Below are positions 23,889 to 27,714 of a stretch of DNA of 27,714 bases, piece by piece; position 1 is the stretch's first letter, and every line of letters begins with the position of its first letter. Under the pieces are notes generated by a model. The model ran no database searches, was not told where the DNA came from, and saw nothing but the letters and a program-made list of their open reading frames with translations. Source of the DNA: Muribaculaceae bacterium (lineage in GTDB: Bacteria > Bacteroidota > Bacteroidia > Bacteroidales > Muribaculaceae); contig JAKSMA010000003.1 of NCBI GenBank assembly GCA_024400895.1, forward strand, positions 1-27,714, read 5' to 3'. The position numbers and the translations under genes are program-made.

Positions 23889-25217
23889 ATGAAACGATTT
23901 TCTCTCATACTTATGATGCTTGTGCAAGTGGCTGCGGCGCTTGCTGGAAAGCATGTGATGATTAGCGACACGCTCACTGATTCAAAAATATATCCTGGCA
24001 CAGTGCACACTCTTCAAGTGTATGTGCCCGACCAGTACACAGGCGAGCAGCCCGCTTGCCTCTTTGTGGGGCTCGATGGCGTGCTGTGCAATGCTCCCAC
24101 GGTGATGGACACCCTTATTTCGCAAGGCAAAATGCCCGTTACCATTGGCGTGTTTTTGCAGCCGGGCAAGATAACCGATGCCATGGGCAATGTGGTGCGT
24201 TACAATAGGAGCAACGAATTTGATCGCACGACCTCCACGTTTGCCGAATTCATTGAAAAGGAAGTGCTGCCCGAAGTGAAAAAACTTTCGGATGGCAGCG
24301 GACGTGCAATCAAGATTTCACATCATCCCGAAGACCACATGATTTTCGGTTTGAGTAGTGGCGGTATTGCCGCGTTTATGGCGGCTTGGCACAGACCTGA
24401 TATGTTTTCGCGTGTGTTTAGTGGCGTGGGCACATTCGTGAGTATGCGTGGCGGTAACGAGGTGCCTATGTTTGTGCGAAAAGGCGAGCCACGTGCACTG
24501 AAGGTGTGTTTGCAAGACGGCTCCGCCGATGCTTGGAATCCGCTGTTTGGAAGTTGGTATGAAGGCAACCAGATGCTGGCTTCAGCACTCGATTTTGCCG
24601 GTTACAAGACGAAATACGACTGGAGCGACGGCGGCCACAATACCAAGCGCGCTACTGAAATCTTTCAGGAAGTGATGGAATGGATGTGGGAAGGATGGCC
24701 TGCCGACATCGTGCCGGGCACCACACAAAACGATTTGCTCAGCAAGGTGCTCGTGCCCGACAGCGAATGGGAAAAGCCCGACACCGTAGTGAAGATGCCA
24801 AGCACTTGGGGCAATATGGTCTACTATCCAGATATGAGCCTCGGTGTGAAGGTGGTGAAAGGCAGCAATTGCCTGAACCAAGTGGTGGTCGATGATGGCC
24901 AGAATATGTATGAACAGCCTTTCTACTGGTTGCACAGTTATGATAATTCGCAACTCGAAATCGGTCCGATGGAATTTGACGCCGACGGTAACCTTTGGGT
25001 CACCACCAACGCCGGCATCCAGATTTGCGACCAGAATGGCCGTGTGAGAGGCATCATAAGCCTTCCAAATCCTGCCGAGAAAACCAAATGGAAATCAATT
25101 AAGATTGAAGACGGTGCTGTGATTTTGATGGATGAAGAGCAGAATGCCTATGCACGCCCATTCCATGTGAAGGCTCCTCAAGGCGGTGTCCGCCCCAAGA
25201 GCCAAGGTCAAGGCTGA
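23889..25217 (+). CDS. Secreted esterase (esterase D/enterochelin-esterase type) with partial gluconolactonase-like C-terminus
   Basis: I start this 442-aa protein at the ATG at 23889 rather than the TTG at 23880. It has a signal peptide (MKRFSLILMMLVQVAAALA). The alpha/beta-hydrolase domain spans about 25-285. It includes LFVGLDGVLCN and RSNEFDRTTSTFAEFIEKEVLPEV, and the nucleophile elbow GLSSGG at 154-159 (S156). A late DGGHNTKRA histidine probably completes the catalytic site. This is the PF00756-type esterase fold used on siderophore and cell-wall-sugar esters. The last about 120 residues (FDADGNLWVTTNAGIQICDQNGRV, then IKIEDGAVILMDEEQNAYARP) look like the end of an SMP-30/gluconolactonase beta-propeller but are far too short for a full propeller. 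Flanked on both sides by heptamer repeat arrays. Substrate unknown. Confidence 0.8.
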   Translation: MKRFSLILMMLVQVAAALAGKHVMISDTLTDSKIYPGTVHTLQVYVPDQYTGEQPACLFVGLDGVLCNAPTVMDTLISQGKMPVTIGVFLQPGKITDAMGNVVRYNRSNEFDRTTSTFAEFIEKEVLPEVKKLSDGSGRAIKISHHPEDHMIFGLSSGGIAAFMAAWHRPDMFSRVFSGVGTFVSMRGGNEVPMFVRKGEPRALKVCLQDGSADAWNPLFGSWYEGNQMLASALDFAGYKTKYDWSDGGHNTKRATEIFQEVMEWMWEGWPADIVPGTTQNDLLSKVLVPDSEWEKPDTVVKMPSTWGNMVYYPDMSLGVKVVKGSNCLNQVVVDDGQNMYEQPFYWLHSYDNSQLEIGPMEFDADGNLWVTTNAGIQICDQNGRVRGIISLPNPAEKTKWKSIKIEDGAVILMDEEQNAYARPFHVKAPQGGVRPKSQGQG

Positions 25218-25227
25218 TTTTTTTGAG

Positions 25228-25395
25228 AAATCAGATATTAGAAGTTAGAAATCAGATATTAGAAGTTAGAAATCAGATATTAGAAGTTAGAAATCAGATA
25301 TTAGATATTAGAAATCAGATATTAGATATTAGATATTAGAAATTAGAAATTAGAAATCAGATATTAGAAGTTAGAAATCAGATATTAGAAATTAG
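25228..25395 (+). repeat. Tandem heptamer/21-bp repeat array downstream of the esterase
   Basis: The array is 168 bp, exactly 24 units of 7 bp with core TTAG or TCAG. The dominant 21-bp unit is aaatcagatattagaagttag. It begins 10 bp after the esterase stop and runs up to the terminator. Units read TTAGA on the plus strand, opposite to most of the upstream array. Confidence 0.92.
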
Positions 25396-25440
25396 ATTTC
25401 CCCGAGCGCTCAGAGTCATCTGCGACCGCTCGGGGAAATT
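25396..25440 (+). terminator. Terminator after the esterase repeat array
   Basis: A 13-bp perfect stem pairs 25396-25408 with 25427-25439 around an 18-nt loop. T-rich DNA follows. It may also serve convergent minus-strand transcription from the gene at 25537. Confidence 0.65.
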
Positions 25441-25536
25441 TATCTTCACACCCCTCTGATATATAGGATGCTATCAAACAACAACATTCGGCGGATGGGA
25501 ATTTGTGGGCTGGAGTAAACGAAAGAGTCCGTTACT

Positions 25537-26124
25537 TCATTTTTTTATTTCTCTTCTTAAGAAATCCTGCATTGCAACGATTGAGTTCATTTTACATTTA
25601 ATTGCATCAGCATATAGATGATACGAATTGGCTATATGTTCAGCTTCAACTTTAATTTGTTCAATGGAATATCCTTTTGATTTCATTTCTGCCATTCTTG
25701 CAAATGTAAGAGAAATAATATCAGACAACTCCAATAATATACTGTCTATCTTATTAAGTTCAAACTCTTTTGTAATTCCTGAAAAATCATAATACAAAAG
25801 AATTGCATTTTTGTTTTCTTTAGATTTCTCCTGAAAGCCATTAACTCCATCAATAGCCTTTTGTAATAGCTCTATTTGTGCAAGTGTGGGTTCGGATGTA
25901 AACTTTTCCATAACTGATTTGAGAGAATATAACACTTTCCACATCCCTAACAAATGTGCCATTGCATCTTCCATTACTTCTAATTGGCGTTGGAGGATGA
26001 TTCTCTTTCTGTCTCTTGTGTATTGCCTTTCAGATGATATGAAATCAAGTGCCCATTTTAAAACTAATGAAAAAATGGGAACAATAGCGCCTAATATTAA
26101 AGACAGAATCAGTGTAGTATCCAT
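25537..26124 (-). CDS. Small membrane-anchored helical protein of unknown function
   Basis: I chose the ATG at 26124 (MDTTLILSLILGAIVPIFSL), which gives a 195-aa protein with one N-terminal membrane helix. A longer open frame to 26262 adds a segment unlike the rest. Residues about 30-195 are charged and helix-forming (RQYTRDRKRIILQRQLEVMEDAMAH in parts, then LDFI and KSKGYSIEQIKVEAEHI), with probable coiled-coil stretches. I do not recognise a family. Its low G+C and its place next to a methylase gene suggest an accessory gene, possibly a membrane partner in a defence locus. That is speculation. Confidence 0.6.
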   Translation of the reverse strand: MDTTLILSLILGAIVPIFSLVLKWALDFISSERQYTRDRKRIILQRQLEVMEDAMAHLLGMWKVLYSLKSVMEKFTSEPTLAQIELLQKAIDGVNGFQEKSKENKNAILLYYDFSGITKEFELNKIDSILLELSDIISLTFARMAEMKSKGYSIEQIKVEAEHIANSYHLYADAIKCKMNSIVAMQDFLRREIKK

Positions 26125-26413
26125 ATTGATAAACAATTTCGCATTTTTTTTTAGTTTATATTGAGAAATTCGTATGCTGTAATGTTTTGGCGAGAGCCAC
26201 GTGAGGCTACACTCTTGATGAGACAAGGGCATAGGCAACCCTCTTAGGGCTTGTGGAGCCATTTAGTACGCTCACGTCAGTAACTTGGTAACAGATTATT
26301 AAATGAACAAAGGCTATAATCTGCGCGCGTACATAAGTAATAATGAGTAGCAGCTTCCAAAGAGGAAGGCCCTCTTATTTCTTTTGTGATAGATCGTTCT
26401 CAACTATATATGA
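26125..26413. other. Intergenic region without recognised genes
   Basis: This AT-rich stretch has no convincing open frame, tRNA or promoter pair. A weak 6-bp hairpin (AAGAGG 26360-26365 with CCTCTT 26371-26376) lies just downstream of the minus-strand methylase gene, but without a good U-tract in that direction. Confidence 0.4.
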
Positions 26414-27714
26414 TTAACTATTACTAGTTGTATTAACTATTTTTTTTATAGTAGTATCTGTAAACGTGCGCCAGATTTCGAGCTTCACCGTCTTGTAGTC
26501 ATCGAAGAGCTGACCGACATGTTCTATCTCGACTACCAAGCGGAGATCGTTCTTGTCCTCGCTCTCTTGACCTTCCTTGCGCTCGCCAAGTCGTGCAATC
26601 TTAATATAGTAAAGGTCGCGGATGCCCTTGCCCGAGAGGTACGGCATGAAGTAGTAGAGCTTGTTGAGCGCAACAGTGGTCGGGAACTTCTTGCCTGTAT
26701 AGTAAATCTTGGCAGAGCCATCAAGGTACTGCTCCCAATTGTCCTTCTTGACGTTGCAAATGAGGAGGTTCTTGGTAAGGTCGATAGGCAGTTGTTGGTG
26801 ATTGCGTTTCGTACCGTACTCGATCTCAGTATCCTCGCGAACTATGCAATTCTGCGTGATTGGCTCAAGTTCGTACTGTTCAAAGAGGTCAAGGAAACTA
26901 AGCTGTAGGTGCTTTTCTTTTGCGGTTTCCTTCTTCTCGACAGGTTTCTCAAGCGTCTCACGTGTAAGGCGTCGATTGATGATTTTGTGCCAAATGGAAC
27001 GAGCCAATTTAACCTCATCTTCAGATAATCCCATTCCTTGGCGAAGAATGATTTCATCGGTATAATCGAGAATCTCGTCTGCTGATGCTTTTCTACGGAG
27101 CATACGATCGAGGGTATCAAAGATTTGCTCATTTTCCTCCCGATAAGGCAGATAGATTCCACCAACCTCGCTCGGCATGAGTTCAAGGCATCCACCACCG
27201 AAGTTGCGACCAAGTATCTCTGCAAATGCAAACGATAGTGAATTGTAGTAACTTGCCACAAACGCTTTCTTGTTCACACCTTCCTTTATGAAGACTCTAT
27301 GCATGGTGTCTGTAGTATAAGCACCTGCCTCGTTGAACACGAACTTCGGATAGAGGTTGTTGCGACGAAGGAATAAAGCATCAGAAAGTTTTATGGAAGG
27401 AATAACCCACCATTGTTCTCTAATACTTGTCTTGTACCCCTTGTCAATGTCTGCAGCTTCGCCATTTTCAAGATATGCCCTAACACCTTCGTTTCCATTT
27501 TTTTTGGCGTCAGGAGTGAACACCAGAAGATGAGCTTTTGCCTCAGAATCGACATTTGCTTTCCAGTCGCGTTTTGTAAAGCAAAGGCTATTTACCTGCA
27601 CGCTTCTTCCAACCATCGGACGCGCATATTCTTCCAGCTGGAACATACTCACGACCGATTGTGGCACGGTGAAGAAATCATTTGAACCTGTAGTTATGCC
27701 AACTTCTACATTTG
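26414..27714 (-). CDS. Eco57I/TaqI-like adenine methyltransferase, C-terminal part (runs off the right edge)
   Basis: The frame stays open to the right edge (27714), so the start lies outside the window. A GTG at 27667 is probably internal. The first visible residues, NVEVGITTGSNDFFTVP, match the segment after the catalytic domain in M.TaqI/Eco57I-type N6-adenine methyltransferases (VGxxTGxNxFF). The following about 400 residues resemble their target-recognition and C-terminal region (KRDWKAN, RREQWWVIPSIK-like and GGGCLELMPSEVGGIYLPY). The catalytic NPPY motif would be upstream and cannot be checked. Such proteins act in restriction-modification or BREX/DISARM-type defence. The linker (about 255-270) is Lys/Glu-rich. 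The gene is convergent to the esterase side and upstream of the small membrane protein gene, with a 289-bp gap. Confidence 0.72.
   Translation of the reverse strand, partial: NVEVGITTGSNDFFTVPQSVVSMFQLEEYARPMVGRSVQVNSLCFTKRDWKANVDSEAKAHLLVFTPDAKKNGNEGVRAYLENGEAADIDKGYKTSIREQWWVIPSIKLSDALFLRRNNLYPKFVFNEAGAYTTDTMHRVFIKEGVNKKAFVASYYNSLSFAFAEILGRNFGGGCLELMPSEVGGIYLPYREENEQIFDTLDRMLRRKASADEILDYTDEIILRQGMGLSEDEVKLARSIWHKIINRRLTRETLEKPVEKKETAKEKHLQLSFLDLFEQYELEPITQNCIVREDTEIEYGTKRNHQQLPIDLTKNLLICNVKKDNWEQYLDGSAKIYYTGKKFPTTVALNKLYYFMPYLSGKGIRDLYYIKIARLGERKEGQESEDKNDLRLVVEIEHVGQLFDDYKTVKLEIWRTFTDTTIKKIVNTTSNS

Noticed and set aside
25228..25395. CRISPR array
   Set aside because: The units are contiguous 7-bp/21-bp tandem repeats without unique spacers, and no cas genes are nearby.
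26132..26262. Longer N-terminus for the helical membrane protein
   Set aside because: The added segment is unlike the rest and would hide the clear N-terminal membrane helix; the ATG at 26124 fits better.

Overview
This window looks like chromosomal DNA from a gut-type Bacteroidales (Bacteroidaceae, Muribaculaceae or Prevotellaceae; I cannot fix the family). The signs are a SusC/SusD operon with Bacteroidetes-type lipoproteins, a BspA-like leucine-rich-repeat protein with a dockerin-like tail, a degenerate type IX-like C-terminus, and repeated TAnnTTTG promoter elements with TTTG about 19-21 bp upstream. No tRNA, rRNA or CRISPR array was seen.

Layout. 1-1.6 kb: a secreted parallel beta-helix protein. 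1.85-3.65 kb: a hipB-hipA toxin-antitoxin pair lying between two nearly identical 'aagaggggcaaggga' hairpins. 3.65-4.1 kb: a G+C-rich palindromic intergenic segment. 4.1-7.6 kb (minus): a BspA-like surface protein. 7.9-8.6 kb: a secreted metallo-beta-lactamase-fold protein.

8.7-13.7 kb is the most striking region: a CXXX-repeat RiPP-like cassette. It has a 269-aa precursor with 41 cysteines, 26 of them at exactly every fourth residue, behind a Tat-like leader. A radical SAM/SPASM maturase, a SPASM-like partner and a small modification-system protein follow. The cassette is interrupted by a gene-sized insert (11743-13394) carrying a promoter and one AlbA_2/Schlafen-type ATP-binding gene. A perfect 91-bp direct repeat flanks the insert. 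It leaves a 5' stub of the small gene on the left and an intact copy on the right. A CapA-family lipoprotein follows.

15-21.5 kb: a four-gene SusC-SusD-lipoprotein-lipoprotein operon, with 18-bp spacers throughout, behind a long AT-rich leader that holds a possible attenuator. Its gene order and domains resemble the B. thetaiotaomicron BT2264-BT2261 locus. 22-25.2 kb: a family 4 glycosyltransferase, a C_GCAxxG_C_C-family protein and a secreted esterase flanked by heptamer TTAGA-type repeat arrays. 25.5-27.7 kb (minus): a small membrane-anchored helical protein and the C-terminal part of an Eco57I/TaqI-like adenine methyltransferase that runs off the right edge.

How it fits together (inference): the precursor is made and modified in the cytoplasm by the SPASM enzymes, then exported folded or modified through Tat. 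The hipBA pair, the ATP-binding insert and the methylase are accessory genes set among envelope and nutrient-uptake genes.
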